NCBI RefSeq assembly: GCF_014655595.1
Contig: NZ_BNBL01000009.1
Coordinates: 62,001-126,000, forward strand
DNA: 64,000 nt
Reading direction: 5' to 3'
Source of the DNA: Streptomyces griseocarneus
Lineage (GTDB): Bacteria > Actinomycetota > Actinomycetes > Streptomycetales > Streptomycetaceae
The notes under the pieces are model-generated. The model was not told the DNA's origin, made no database searches, and saw only the letters and a list, made by a program, of their open reading frames with translations. Below, piece by piece: positions 9,024-16,525 of this stretch. The stretch's first letter is position 1. Each line of letters begins with the position of its first letter. A program made the translations under genes and the position numbers.

Positions 9024-9134
9024 TGACGCGCGTAGATTGCGTGTTGCCTCCGCAACGGTTTGTAATCACCCAGCACCACACATGATCAGCGATTCCTGGT
9101 CAACCCCCCTCATCACTCCCCTTCGGAGGATTTT

Positions 9135-10985
9135 GTGCTGCCCAACCGCCGTCCCACGCGCACGCACCGCCGCGCGGCGACCGTCGGCTCCCTGGTCGCC
9201 GGCGCCCTCGCGGCCGGACTGCTCGTCCCCGCCCAGTCCGCGAGCGCGGCCCCCGGCTCCGGCATACGGATCCACGACATCCAGGGCACCACGCGCATAT
9301 CCCCGCTCGCCGGCCGGCAGGTGCAGGACGTGCCGGGCGTCGTCACGGCCGTGCGGAACTTCGGCTCGGCCCGCGGCTTCTGGTTCCAGGACACCGCCGC
9401 CGACCGCGACGACGCGACCAGCGAGGCGGTCTTCGTCTTCACCGGCCAGACCCCGCCCCCCGTCGCCGTCGGCGACGCCGTGCTGGTCTCGGGCACGGTC
9501 AGCGAGTACTACCCCGGCGGCGAGGCCGCCGGCCTGCAGTCGGTCACCCAGATCGGCAAGCCCACCGTGACGGTGAAGTCCTCGGGCAACTTCCTGCCCG
9601 CCCCCGTCCGGCTGCGCCCGTCCCTCGTGCCCGACCGCTACGCGCCCGACGCCCGCGGCGGCTCCATCGAGAAGCTCCCGCTGAAGCCCGCCCGTTACGC
9701 GCTGGACCGGTACGAGTCCCTGGAGGGCATGCGGGTCGAGGTCCGCGACGCCCCCGTCGTCGGCGCGACGAACGAGCACAAGGAGCTGTGGGTCACCGCC
9801 GAGCCCCGCCACAACCGCACCGGCCGCGGCGGCACGCTCTACGGCTCGTACGCCGACCCCAACGCGGGCCGGGTGAAGGTCGCCTCGCTGATCCCCTACG
9901 CGCAGCGTCCCTTCCCCGTCGCGAACGTCGGCGACGAGCTGACCGGCAGCACCGCCGGCCCGCTGGACTACAACAACTTCGGCGGCTACACCATCCAGGC
10001 CACCGCGCTGGGCTCGCTCACCGACCACAAGCTCGCGCGCGAGACCACGCGCAAGCAGAAGAGCGACGAGCTGGCCGTCGCCACGTACAACGTGGAGAAC
10101 CTCTCCCCCAAGACCCCGCAGGCGAAGTTCGACCGCCTGGCGGCCGCGCTGGTGACCAACCTCTCCTCGCCCGACATCGTGGCCCTGGAGGAGGTGCAGG
10201 ACGACGACGGCACCACCAACGGCGGCGTGGTCGACGCCGGCCTGACGCTGAAGAAGCTCACGGACGCGATCGCGGCGGCGGGCGGCCCGGCGTACGAGTG
10301 GCGGCAGATCAACCCGGTCGACGGCCAGGACGGCGGCCAGCCGGGCGGCAACATCCGTACCGCCTTCCTCTTCAACCCCGCGCGCGTGTCCTTCAAGGAC
10401 ATCCCGGGCGGCGACTCCACCACGGCGGTGAAGGTCACCCGCGAGGGCGGCAAGGCCGCGCTGAGCGCCTCCCCCGGCCGGATCGACCCGGCGAACGCCG
10501 CCTGGGCGAACAGCCGCAAGCCGCTGGCGGGGCAGTTCTCCTTCCGGGGCAAGGACGTCTTCGTCGTCGCCAACCACTTCAACTCCAAGGGCGGCGACCA
10601 GGCCGTCGACGGCCGCTTCCAGCCCCCGGCCCGCACCTCGGAGACCCAGCGCACCCAGCAGGCGAAGGCCGTCAACGCCTTCGTCAAGGAGCTGCTGGCC
10701 GCCGACCGGGGCGCGAACGTGATCGTCGCCGGCGACCTCAACGACTACCAGTTCTCGCCCGCGCTCAAGACGCTCACCGCGGGCGGCGTCCTGAACGACC
10801 TGGTCGACACGCTCCCGAAGAAGGAGCGCTACGGCTATGTCTTCCAGGGCAACTCGCAGGTCCTGGACCACATCCTGACCAGCCGCCACCTGGGCCGCGT
10901 CGACTACGACATCGTGCACGTCAACGCCGAGTTCGCGGACCAGGCCAGCGACCACGACCCGCAGGTGCTGCGCTGGAAGCCGTAG
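9135..10985 (+). CDS. Secreted endonuclease/exonuclease/phosphatase-family nuclease (ExeM/NucH-like)
   Basis: 616-residue secreted protein. The signal peptide (basic n-region, VGSLVAGALAAGLLVPAQS, cleavage near ASAAP) is followed by an OB-fold-like region (about 40-170) and an EEP nuclease domain (about 315-616). Catalytic-type motifs are visible: ATYNVENLS, IVALEEVQDDDG (metal Glu), VVANHFNSKGGDQ (His), VIVAGDLNDYQFS (Asp/Asn) and the terminal SDHDP. Such proteins degrade extracellular DNA or RNA and help recover nutrients; the exact substrate is not known. A GTG start at 9135 is preceded by GGAGGA. It is monocistronic, followed about 110 bp later by the DapA-type gene. Confidence 0.9.
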   Translation: MLPNRRPTRTHRRAATVGSLVAGALAAGLLVPAQSASAAPGSGIRIHDIQGTTRISPLAGRQVQDVPGVVTAVRNFGSARGFWFQDTAADRDDATSEAVFVFTGQTPPPVAVGDAVLVSGTVSEYYPGGEAAGLQSVTQIGKPTVTVKSSGNFLPAPVRLRPSLVPDRYAPDARGGSIEKLPLKPARYALDRYESLEGMRVEVRDAPVVGATNEHKELWVTAEPRHNRTGRGGTLYGSYADPNAGRVKVASLIPYAQRPFPVANVGDELTGSTAGPLDYNNFGGYTIQATALGSLTDHKLARETTRKQKSDELAVATYNVENLSPKTPQAKFDRLAAALVTNLSSPDIVALEEVQDDDGTTNGGVVDAGLTLKKLTDAIAAAGGPAYEWRQINPVDGQDGGQPGGNIRTAFLFNPARVSFKDIPGGDSTTAVKVTREGGKAALSASPGRIDPANAAWANSRKPLAGQFSFRGKDVFVVANHFNSKGGDQAVDGRFQPPARTSETQRTQQAKAVNAFVKELLAADRGANVIVAGDLNDYQFSPALKTLTAGGVLNDLVDTLPKKERYGYVFQGNSQVLDHILTSRHLGRVDYDIVHVNAEFADQASDHDPQVLRWKP

Positions 10986-11095
10986 CAACACTTAGCGGTT
11001 CCCAGGAGAACAATTAAATAGACCTGTACGGTCGAAGGGGCCCAGAATCCGGTGGAGAAGCAGTAGCCCGCACCGCCGGAAGAGAGTGACGTCCC

Positions 11096-11986
11096 ATGCC
11101 GCCCCTGCGCCCCTTCGGCCGTACCGTCTGCGCGATGGTCACCCCCTTCACCGCGGAGGGGGAGCTCGACCTCGACGGCGCCCAGCGCCTCGCCGACCGG
11201 CTCGTCGGCGAGGGCGGCTGCGACGGACTCGTCCTCAGCGGCACCACGGGCGAGTCGCCGACGACCTCCGACGCGGAGAAGAGCGCGCTGATCCGGGCCG
11301 TGGCCGAGGCGGTCGGCGACCGCGCGCGGATCACGGCGGGCGTGGGCTCGGCCGACACCCGGCACACGGCGGAGCTGGCCCGGGCGGCCGAGAAGGCCGG
11401 CGCGCACGGCGTGCTGGTGGTGACCCCCTACTACAGCAGGCCTCCCCAGGAGGACGTCGCCGAGCACTTCCGCACCGTCGCCGACGCGGTCGGGCTGCCG
11501 GTGATGCTGTACGACATCCCGGGCCGCACCGGCACCAGGATCGAGCCGGAGACCATGCTGCGGCTGGCCGAGCACCCGCGCATCGCGGGCGTCAAGGACT
11601 GCTCGTACGACCTGCTGGGCAGCTCGAAGGTGATCGCCCGGACCGGCCTCGCCTACTACTCCGGCTGCGAGGAGCTCAACCTCCCGCTGCGCGCGGTGGG
11701 CGCCACGGGCTACGTCAGCACCGTCGCCAACGTCGCGGGGCCGCTGCTGGCCGCCGCCCTCGACGCCTACGACCGCGGCGCGACCGCCGAGGCGACCGCC
11801 CACCACCAGCGCGTCCTGCCGCTGACCGAGCTGATGATGGCCGCCGGCCTGCCGGGCACGGTCACCGCCAAGGCGCTGCTGGGCGCGCTCGGCCTGCCCG
11901 GCGGGCCGGTACGGGCGCCACTGCGCCCGGCCGACGCCCAGCGGACCGCGGCACTGCTCGACGCCTACAACTCGCTGTCGCGGTAA
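11096..11986 (+). CDS. dapA: 4-hydroxy-tetrahydrodipicolinate synthase or related DapA-family lyase
   Basis: Class I aldolase-fold enzyme of 296 residues that condenses pyruvate with an aldehyde; DapA makes the first committed intermediate of lysine and diaminopimelate. Motifs: GTTGE at 49-53, YYSRPPQ near 112-118, Tyr139 in LYDIPGRTG and the Schiff-base Lys167 in GVKDC. Streptomycetes usually have several DapA paralogues, so true DapA versus a related N-acetylneuraminate-lyase-type aldolase cannot be settled here. dapD lies about 1 kb away on the other strand, which favours a lysine/DAP role. Its last 22 bases overlap the convergent Cys-rich gene. Confidence 0.85.
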   Translation: MPPLRPFGRTVCAMVTPFTAEGELDLDGAQRLADRLVGEGGCDGLVLSGTTGESPTTSDAEKSALIRAVAEAVGDRARITAGVGSADTRHTAELARAAEKAGAHGVLVVTPYYSRPPQEDVAEHFRTVADAVGLPVMLYDIPGRTGTRIEPETMLRLAEHPRIAGVKDCSYDLLGSSKVIARTGLAYYSGCEELNLPLRAVGATGYVSTVANVAGPLLAAALDAYDRGATAEATAHHQRVLPLTELMMAAGLPGTVTAKALLGALGLPGGPVRAPLRPADAQRTAALLDAYNSLSR

Positions 11987-12639
11987 CCCTGCCCGGCCAC
12001 CTTCGCCAGCCGGCCCTGGAACCAGTCGAGCCGGGCCTGCAGCAGGGCGGCCTCCGCCATCAGCTCGGTGACGGCCGAGGCGTCCGGCTCCCGGCCCCCG
12101 GTCCCCTCCTGCGCGGTGATGGTCAGCTCCCCGCCGGCCAGCTCCCCGAACTCCCCGAACGTCCATCCCGCGTGCCCCAGGGCGCAGCCCCCGCAGTCGG
12201 CGGCCACGGCCCGCCATCCGGGCCGTCCCCAGCCGGCGTCCGCGAAGCGCGTGGCGGCCCGGCCGCAGCCGCAGGGGCCGACGCGCACGGCGCGCACCCG
12301 CTGGCGGGCGTAGCGCATGCCGCGCTCGTAGCGGATGTAGGAGCCGAGCACGGACACCTCGAGCACCACGGCGCGGCGGTGCGCGCCGACGCAGGTCAGG
12401 CCGAGGGTCTCGGTGAGCGAGTGGAGGCAGTGGAAGCCGCAGTCGCAGCGGCGGGCGGGGGCGGCGTGCCGGCGGCCGTAGACGCAGCGCGCGTCGGCGA
12501 GCACGCCGTAGGGGCTGCCGCCGCCGAGCGAGACGCCGGTGAAGCCGGCCCGGGTGCCGTCGTGGGAGAGCACCGGGTAGGCGATCTTGTAGCCGGTGGG
12601 CGGCGTCGCGGGGTGTTCCCGGGGGAGCCGCAGCCTCAT
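11965..12639 (-). CDS. Cys-rich conserved protein of unknown function
   Basis: I do not recognise the family. The 224-residue protein has several paired cysteines (RRCDCGFHC, GLTCVGAHRR, GPCGCGRAA, ADCGGCALGH), suggesting one or two structural zinc sites, and no signal peptide or membrane segment. The C-terminal ~40 residues (ALLQARLDWFQGRLAKVAG) look helical. The ATG at 12639 overlaps the stop of the 52-residue gene upstream in an ATGA junction, so translation is probably coupled. The 3' end overlaps the convergent dapA by 22 bp. Zinc binding is inferred from spacing only. Confidence 0.75.
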   Translation of the reverse strand: MRLRLPREHPATPPTGYKIAYPVLSHDGTRAGFTGVSLGGGSPYGVLADARCVYGRRHAAPARRCDCGFHCLHSLTETLGLTCVGAHRRAVVLEVSVLGSYIRYERGMRYARQRVRAVRVGPCGCGRAATRFADAGWGRPGWRAVAADCGGCALGHAGWTFGEFGELAGGELTITAQEGTGGREPDASAVTELMAEAALLQARLDWFQGRLAKVAGQGYRDSEL

Positions 12640-12794
12640 AGCGCGGCGGCCGGGGCCTCGGCGGGGGCCCGGTCGGCGTCCTGCGCGCGTCCCGCGGCCG
12701 GCTCCGCCGCCTCGTGGGCGCCCGGGGCGGGCGTCTCGTCGGACGCCGGCGTTTCCTCGGCGATGCCGACGGCCAGTGGTTTGCCGAGCCTCAT
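12636..12794 (-). CDS. Small 52-residue protein coupled to the Cys-rich gene
   Basis: Short gene with an excellent ribosome site, GGGAGG four bases before the ATG, reading MRLGKPLAVGIAEETPASD and then an Ala/Pro/Glu/Asp-rich low-complexity tail ending PAAAL. Its TGA overlaps the next ATG (ATGA), the classic coupling signal, and codon use is normal for the genome. The first ~14 residues look ordered and the rest disordered. No known family was recognised. It may be a small partner of the Cys-rich protein, a precursor-like peptide or a translational leader; none of these is demonstrated. Confidence 0.6.
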   Translation of the reverse strand: MRLGKPLAVGIAEETPASDETPAPGAHEAAEPAAGRAQDADRAPAEAPAAAL

Positions 12795-12925
12795 GACGCC
12801 TCCCGTGACGGTCGGTTCCGCTGCACGGTCCTCATGGTGGCGCAGTTTGTCCCGAGATCACCAGAGCGTCCGGGCCAAGACGTACGCCGGACGCGGGCGT
12901 TGGGGTCCGGCGCCCGGCGCCCGGC

Positions 12926-12965
12926 GCCCTTCCGGGCCGCCCGGGACGGGGCGGGCCGGAAGGGC
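12926..12965 (-). terminator. Hairpin terminator downstream of dapD
   Basis: GCCCTTCCGGGCCGCCC (12926-12942) pairs with 12949-12965 with one mismatch, starting 16 bp past the dapD stop. Three tandem 7-bp GGCGCCC repeats lie beside it at 12909-12929. It should separate dapD from the small gene further downstream. Confidence 0.65.
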
Positions 12966-12980
12966 ACTCGGCGCGGATGC

Positions 12981-13976
12981 TCAGTTGTGGCTGTGCAGGA
13001 CCTCGTTGAGGCCGCCCCAGGTGCTCTTGTAGGGGAGGGCCTCGACGGAGCCGGTGGTGGAGTTGCGGCGGAAGAGGATGTTGTCGGCGCCGGAGAGCTC
13101 CAGGGCCTTGACGACCTCGCCGTCCGGCAGCGTGACGCGGGTGCCGGCGGTGATGTACAGGCCCGCCTCGACGACGCACTCGTCGCCGAGCGCGATGCCG
13201 ATGCCGGACTCGGCGCCCAGCAGGCAGCGCTCGCCGATGGAGATGATCTGCTTGCCGCCGCCGGAGAGGGTGCCCATGGTGGAGGCGCCGCCGCCGATGT
13301 CGGTGCCGTCGCCGACGACGACGCCCGCGCTGATGCGGCCCTCGACCATGGAGGTGCCGAGCGTGCCGGCGTTGAAGTTGACGAAGCCCTCGTGCATGAC
13401 GGTGGTGCCGGAGCCGAGGTGGGCGCCCAGGCGGACGCGGTCGGCGTCGGCGATGCGGACGCCGGAGGGGGCGACGTAGTCGGTCATGCGCGGGAACTTG
13501 TCGATGCTGGTGACCTGCAGGTGCAGGCCCTCGGCACGGGCCTTCAGGCGCACCGTCTCGACCTGGTCGACGGCGACGGGGCCCAGCGAGGTCCAGGCGA
13601 CGTTGGCGAGCAGGCCGAAGATGCCGTCGAGGTTCTGGCCGTGCGGCTTCACCAGGCGGCTGGAGAGCAGGTGGAGGCGCAGGTAGGCGTCGTGCGCGTC
13701 GAGGGGCTTGTCCTCGAGGGAGGCGATGACCGTGCGGACGGCGACGACGTTCACGCCCCGGCGCGGGTCCGGGCCGACGGCCTGGACGGCGGCCTCGCCG
13801 AGCAGCTCGGCGGCGAGGTCGGCGGTCAGCACCTCGGTGCCGGCCGGGCCGGGCGCGTCGGCCAGCTGGGGGGCCGGGAACCAGGTGTCGAGGACGGTGC
13901 CGTCCACGGTGATCGTGGCGAGGCCGGCGGCGACGGCGCCGGAGGTACGGGAAGCGGGGGCAACAGCATCGGTCAT
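12981..13976 (-). CDS. dapD: 2,3,4,5-tetrahydropyridine-2,6-dicarboxylate N-succinyltransferase
   Basis: Acyl-CoA-dependent enzyme of the succinylase branch of lysine/diaminopimelate biosynthesis; cytoplasmic trimer. The 331-residue product has an N-terminal helical domain and a left-handed beta-helix with hexapeptide repeats from about 190 on (VRIADADRVRLGAHLGSG, GTSMVEGRISAGVVVGDGT, ISIGERCLLGAESGIGIALG). The segment TVMHEGFVNFNAGTLG is characteristic of the actinobacterial type. An upstream in-frame start exists, but ATG 13976 (MTDAVAPASRTSG) fits the family length. The gene is divergent from the subtilase gene and single-copy in the window. Confidence 0.93.
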   Translation of the reverse strand: MTDAVAPASRTSGAVAAGLATITVDGTVLDTWFPAPQLADAPGPAGTEVLTADLAAELLGEAAVQAVGPDPRRGVNVVAVRTVIASLEDKPLDAHDAYLRLHLLSSRLVKPHGQNLDGIFGLLANVAWTSLGPVAVDQVETVRLKARAEGLHLQVTSIDKFPRMTDYVAPSGVRIADADRVRLGAHLGSGTTVMHEGFVNFNAGTLGTSMVEGRISAGVVVGDGTDIGGGASTMGTLSGGGKQIISIGERCLLGAESGIGIALGDECVVEAGLYITAGTRVTLPDGEVVKALELSGADNILFRRNSTTGSVEALPYKSTWGGLNEVLHSHN

Positions 13977-14102
13977 GCCCGAAAACCTAACCGGACCAGG
14001 CCGCTCAAGGCGAACCGGCGCGGATGGCCCAGCCCGGTTCGCGGCCACGGATAAGTCGACATATCCATTGACTGGGACGTTGATCATCCACCACCGCCCG
14101 GA

Positions 14103-14138
14103 ACGGAACCCGCGTGAGACACGGAACCCGCATGAGAA
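14103..14138 (+). repeat. 18-bp tandem duplication spanning two candidate starts
   Basis: The unit ACGGAACCCGCGTGAGAC (14103-14120) is followed directly by ACGGAACCCGCATGAGAA (14121-14138), 16 of 18 bases identical. Each copy places the same GGAA-type ribosome site before a start codon, GTG at 14114 and ATG at 14132, in the same frame of the subtilase gene. Confidence 0.8.
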
Positions 14139-15364
14139 TGGCCCGGCTCGCCCTGCCGGCGGCCCTGCTGCTGTCCCTGCTGCCCCTGGCCGTCACCCCG
14201 GCCGCCTCGGCCGACCCCGACCCCGAACGCACCACGCCGCGCCTCGCCCCGCTGCGCACCATCTGGGGCGTTCCCGTGCCCGACCACTACATCGTCACCC
14301 TCCGCAAGGGCGCCGCACCGCGCATCCTCAGCAGCCGGCTGGGCGTGAACCCCGACTACGTCTACACCCACGCCTTCACCGGCTTCGCCGCCACGCTCAC
14401 CCCGGAGCAGCTGCTGGCCGTGCGCAGCGCCCCCGACGTCGAGGCCGTCGAGCAGGACTCGGTCCTCAACCAGGCCGACGGCCCGGCCGGGGCCGCCGCC
14501 GCGCCCGCCGCCCCCCGGCCGCCCCGGGCCGCCACGGACTCGTACGGCCTGGACCGCATCGACCAGCACAATCCGCCGCTCGACCACCAGTACTCCGTCG
14601 CCTCCACCGGCGAGGGCGTCACCGTCTATGTGATCGACACCGGCATCGACTACTCCCACCCGGACTTCGGCGGCCGGGCCCGCAGCGGCATCGACCTGGT
14701 CACCGTGGGCGGCGACGGCAGCGACTGCCGCACCGGCAGCGGTCACGGCACCCATGTGGCGGGCGTGATCGGCAGCGGGTCCTACGGCGTGGCGCGCAGG
14801 GTGACGCTGGTCAGCGTGCGCGTGCTCAACTGCGACGGCCGCACCACCATCGCCCGGTTCGTCGCGGCTTTCGACTACGTCGCCAGGACCGCCCCGCCGG
14901 CCTCGGTCGTCAACGCCTCGATCGTCGGCCCCGCCTCGCGGGCCGTGGACACCGCCACCGCAGGGGTGGCCGCCCGGGGCGCCCTGCCCGTCGTCGCGGC
15001 GGGCAACGAGAACGACAACGCCTGCGACCACTCCCCCTCGGGGGCGGTGGCGGCCCTCGCGGTCGGGGCGACGAACCAGTCGGACCAGATGACCGACTTC
15101 AGCAGCTACGGACCCTGCGTGCGCGTCCTCGCCCCCGGCGCGGACATCGTCTCCACCAGGATGGGCGGCGGCACGACGACGAAGAGCGGTACGTCGCAGG
15201 CGGCGCCCTTCGCCGCCGGGGTCGCGGCCCTGTACAAGGCCCGCAACCCCTCGGCCGCACCCGCCCAGGTGGCCGACTGGCTGATCGGGCAGGCGACGAA
15301 GAACGCGGTGACGGACCTCAAGCCCGGCACCCCCAACCGCCTGCTGTACACGGGAGGCCTCTGA
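14132..15364 (+). CDS. Secreted S8 (subtilisin-like) serine protease
   Basis: Secreted protease of 410 residues (416 from the upstream GTG 14114). The signal peptide MRMARLALPAALLLSLLPL ends at an Ala-rich site near TPAASA. An inhibitor I9-type propeptide (VPDHYIVTLRKG through VEAVEQDSVLN, about 49-113) and an S8 catalytic domain follow. The triad reads Asp169 (VYVIDTGIDY), His205 (GSGHGTHVAGV) and Ser355 (KSGTSQAAPF), with the oxyanion Asn in AAGNEN; numbering is from ATG 14132. The usual SLGG segment before the oxyanion region is replaced by ASIVGPAS. ATG 14132 was preferred because both candidate starts carry the same SD and ATG initiates more strongly. The target is probably extracellular protein. 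Confidence 0.92.
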   Translation: MRMARLALPAALLLSLLPLAVTPAASADPDPERTTPRLAPLRTIWGVPVPDHYIVTLRKGAAPRILSSRLGVNPDYVYTHAFTGFAATLTPEQLLAVRSAPDVEAVEQDSVLNQADGPAGAAAAPAAPRPPRAATDSYGLDRIDQHNPPLDHQYSVASTGEGVTVYVIDTGIDYSHPDFGGRARSGIDLVTVGGDGSDCRTGSGHGTHVAGVIGSGSYGVARRVTLVSVRVLNCDGRTTIARFVAAFDYVARTAPPASVVNASIVGPASRAVDTATAGVAARGALPVVAAGNENDNACDHSPSGAVAALAVGATNQSDQMTDFSSYGPCVRVLAPGADIVSTRMGGGTTTKSGTSQAAPFAAGVAALYKARNPSAAPAQVADWLIGQATKNAVTDLKPGTPNRLLYTGGL

Positions 15365-15439
15365 CACGGGCCGCGCCCGGCCCCGGCGTACGGTGAGGGG
15401 ACCACGCCCGCAGTCCGCCCAGCCCGAGGGAAGCCGACG

Positions 15440-16453
15440 ATGCGTCATCTGCCGTCCGAGTCGCAGCCGCACGCCCGGACGCTGATGGGCTGGCCCCCCG
15501 CCGGCTCCGTGTGGGGCCGGTACACCCCCGACGTGCGCCGCGACGTGGCGGCCGTCGCCCGCAGCATCGCGGAGTACGAGCCCGTGGTGCTGCTGGCCTC
15601 GCCCGAGGACGCCGCGGACGCCCACCGGGCGTGCGGGCGCGACGGCGTGGAGATCGTGCGGATCCCGGTGGACGACCTCTGGCTGCGGGACACCGGCCCC
15701 ACGTTCGTCACCGGCCCCGGCGGGGACCCGGCGGGCGTCGACCTCCGCTTCAACGGCTGGGGCGGCAAGCAGGCGCACCCGAACGACGGCCCGCTCGCCG
15801 AGCGCGTGCTGGGCCTCTTCGGCATCCCCCGCCTCGAGGCGCCGTTCGTCGCCGAGGGCGGCTCCTTCGAGACCGACGGCGCCGGCACGCTCCTGGCCAC
15901 CGAGAGCTCGCTGGTCAACGACAACCGCAACCCCGGGCGGACCCGCGACGACATCGAGCGGGACCTGAAGGACCTGTTCGGCGTGCGCAAGGTGATCTGG
16001 CTCGAGGGCGTGCGCGGCGCGGACATCACCGACTGCCACGTCGACGCCCTCGCCCGCTTCGTGGGGCCCGCCATGGTCGTGCTCAGCAAGCCGCCCGCGG
16101 GCGCGGAGCCCGGCGACGTCTGGACGCGGGTGTACGCCTCGGCCCGGGCGGCCCTGGAGGCCGCCACGGACGCCGAGGGCAGGACGCTGGAGATCATCGA
16201 CCTCCCCGAGCCGGACCCGGCCGAGCTCGGCCGGCGCGGCCCCGACTTCCTGGGCGGCTACGTCAACTACTACCTCGCCAACGGCGCCGTGATCGTCCCC
16301 CGCTTCGGCGACCGCCGCGCCGACGACGAGGCGGCGTCCCTGCTGGGCGCCCTCCACCCGGGCCGCACGGTGCGCACCGTGGACATCCCCGCCCTCGCCG
16401 AGGGCGGCGGCGGCATCCACTGCGCCACACAGCAGCAGCCCGCCTCTCCGTGA
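15440..16453 (+). CDS. aguA: Agmatine deiminase family protein
   Basis: Cytoplasmic guanidino-group-modifying enzyme of 337 residues; agmatine deiminase turns agmatine into N-carbamoylputrescine and ammonia. The five-bladed propeller family motifs are visible: WLRDTGPTFV near 81-90, EGGSFETDG near 139-147, DCHVDALARF with His200, and the terminal GGGGIHCATQQQP with nucleophile Cys328. The ATG at 15440 is preceded by GAGGGA at good spacing. It follows the subtilase gene by 75 bp. No carbamoylputrescine amidase gene is beside it, so the symbol reflects family rather than proven pathway. Relatives include peptidyl-arginine deiminase-type proteins. Confidence 0.85.
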   Translation: MRHLPSESQPHARTLMGWPPAGSVWGRYTPDVRRDVAAVARSIAEYEPVVLLASPEDAADAHRACGRDGVEIVRIPVDDLWLRDTGPTFVTGPGGDPAGVDLRFNGWGGKQAHPNDGPLAERVLGLFGIPRLEAPFVAEGGSFETDGAGTLLATESSLVNDNRNPGRTRDDIERDLKDLFGVRKVIWLEGVRGADITDCHVDALARFVGPAMVVLSKPPAGAEPGDVWTRVYASARAALEAATDAEGRTLEIIDLPEPDPAELGRRGPDFLGGYVNYYLANGAVIVPRFGDRRADDEAASLLGALHPGRTVRTVDIPALAEGGGGIHCATQQQPASP

Positions 16454-16525
16454 GGCCCGGCAGGCGCCTGGGACAAACCGGCGATCTGGGCACGTCCGAG
16501 CCGTGCTCTCAGGCACGATCGCTCC

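Noticed and set aside
8846..9134. PHO box for the secreted nuclease
   Set aside because: No repeated GTTCACC-like units are present upstream of 9135.
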